This document shows positions 63,672 to 64,000 of a stretch of DNA of 64,000 nt, piece after piece (position 1 is the first letter of the stretch; each line of letters begins with the position of its first letter). Source of the DNA: Desulfosporosinus nitroreducens (GTDB taxonomy: Bacteria > Bacillota > Desulfitobacteriia > Desulfitobacteriales > Desulfitobacteriaceae); assembly GCF_023897015.1 (NCBI RefSeq), contig NZ_JAMHFY010000021.1, forward strand, positions 26,789 to 90,788. The letters run 5' to 3'. Position numbers and translations under genes: made by a program. The notes below the pieces were generated by a model that had not been told where the DNA came from, searched no databases, and saw only the letters and a program-made list of their open reading frames with translations.

Positions 63672-63765
63672 AACTACCTCCCCTTTTAATGTGACCTACT
63701 TTTTGAGACGTTCCCCAGAGAAGTTCTAAAAAAACCCAAAATAAGTTCTCCGAGATGTGGTTTCA

Positions 63766-63844
63766 TATAACGTCTCGAGGGTTTGCGACGTCGGTTTACT
63801 ACATTCATATTCTCTCCGATGTCGCAAACCCTCTGTTGTACTAA
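63766..63844 (-). repeat. attC site R
   Basis: Arms GAGGGTTTGCGACGTCGG and CCGATGTCGCAAACCCTC, cores ATAACG and GTTGTAC, central TTACTACATTCATATTCT. Because this is a full attC, at least one more cassette lies to the right. Confidence 0.92.
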
Positions 63845-63937
63845 ACCGCTGCGCGGTGGCTTCTTTTAGCTCCAATTCTATATCCATGATATCATCTTTA
63901 CTGGATAATTCTAGTTATTCAGAAAGGATGATTTTTT

Positions 63938-64000
63938 ATGTCTCTCAAATCCCAAGCTCTATCATCTCATCTTCAAACCATGAAGTTCGAGATGGAACTA
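63938..64000 (+). CDS. Start of an unidentified gene, cut by window edge
   Basis: ATG at 63938 with AGAAAGGA upstream opens a frame of 21 codons (MSLKSQALSSHLQTMKFEME and one more) to the edge. It points away from the array. The fragment is too short to identify; an integron integrase, a transposase-linked protein or another reversed cassette gene are all possible. Confidence 0.4.
   Translation, partial: MSLKSQALSSHLQTMKFEMEL

Larger units (their letters stand above)
43692..64000 (-). mobile_element. Integron-type gene cassette array
   Basis: Eighteen attC-like sites (17 complete, one half) spaced over 20 kb separate small, mostly unrelated genes. Nearly all genes read on the minus strand with the stop close to a site, which sets the array orientation. 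Sites have cores resembling RYYYAAC and GTTRRRY, 14-20-bp imperfect arms and two common central segments, GTTACTACATTCATATTCT and CGTCCCAACC.CTTTCATC. No integrase gene is visible; reading the orientation, it would lie to the right of 64000. Confidence 0.88.

Noticed and set aside
43692..64000. CRISPR array as an explanation of the regularly spaced repeats
   Set aside because: The repeats are 75-80 bp, imperfectly palindromic and separated by genes of variable length, not by short uniform spacers.

Overview
The window looks like the chromosome of an anaerobic, low-to-mid GC, Gram-positive Clostridia bacterium of the Desulfosporosinus/Desulfitobacterium type. This is an inference from gene content: an AprAB-like flavoprotein/ferredoxin pair with a DASS anion transporter and a Crp/Fnr regulator, an RsbRD-like protein, FmdE proteins, cobalt/corrinoid uptake genes, and the Firmicute alr/acpS/mazEF and murT/gatD sets. 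No rRNA, tRNA or CRISPR was seen.

Layout. 0-8.4 kb: two OmpR-type two-component systems (the first sensor carries a Met-rich outer loop), gene remnants, an apparently orphan c-di-AMP (ydaO-type) riboswitch, and a small operon of Met-rich and SHOCT proteins. 8.4-13.6 kb: an AprB-like/AprA-like/DASS operon with a Crp/Fnr gene and a frameshifted RsbRD-like gene. 13.8-16.9 kb: a polar amino-acid ABC transporter. 17-25.7 kb: mazEF, gatD/murT, uppP, alr, nnr, acpS and a GntR-RCK_C (BusR-like) regulator. 25.8-27.4 kb: a promoter with a candidate operator, a c-di-AMP riboswitch, and a gene with the residue signature of glutamate 2,3-aminomutase (beta-glutamate, a compatible solute). 27.7-32.1 kb: housekeeping enzymes, including a HEAT-MGMT fusion. 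32.4-42.7 kb: a CbiMQO cobalt/nickel transporter, a corrinoid/siderophore-type ABC transporter behind a cobalamin riboswitch, two FmdE genes, and four copies of a hairpin element built on GACCATGGAGGT.

43.7-64 kb is the most unusual part. It is an integron-type cassette array: 17 complete attC-like sites plus one half site, each about 75-80 bp with long imperfect inverted arms and a shared central segment, spaced between mostly unrelated small genes. Most genes are on the minus strand, so the array reads right to left. No integrase is visible; it may lie beyond 64 kb, or the array may lack one. Four group II (IIC-like) intron copies or relics sit at the identical position in attC cores, all in the same orientation: one with a gutted maturase, two ORF-less and 679 bp long, and one reduced to 103 bp. 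Three cassette genes carry a single in-frame TAG with convincing coding sequence after it (one reads on into a zinc ribbon), which raises amber readthrough, perhaps as pyrrolysine. Two cassettes read against the array: a PemK-type toxin-antitoxin pair and a YidC-like insertase.

Two regulatory circuits stand out. The eam promoter and the 6.2-kb riboswitch promoter share an ACAAC-N17-GTTGT inverted repeat over the -10 region, and a BusR-like c-di-AMP sensor gene lies next to eam. This suggests that one second messenger controls osmolyte synthesis at both initiation and elongation. The GACCATGGAGGT hairpins precede cbiM, both FmdE genes and one decayed locus, and may be an undescribed cis-regulatory RNA.
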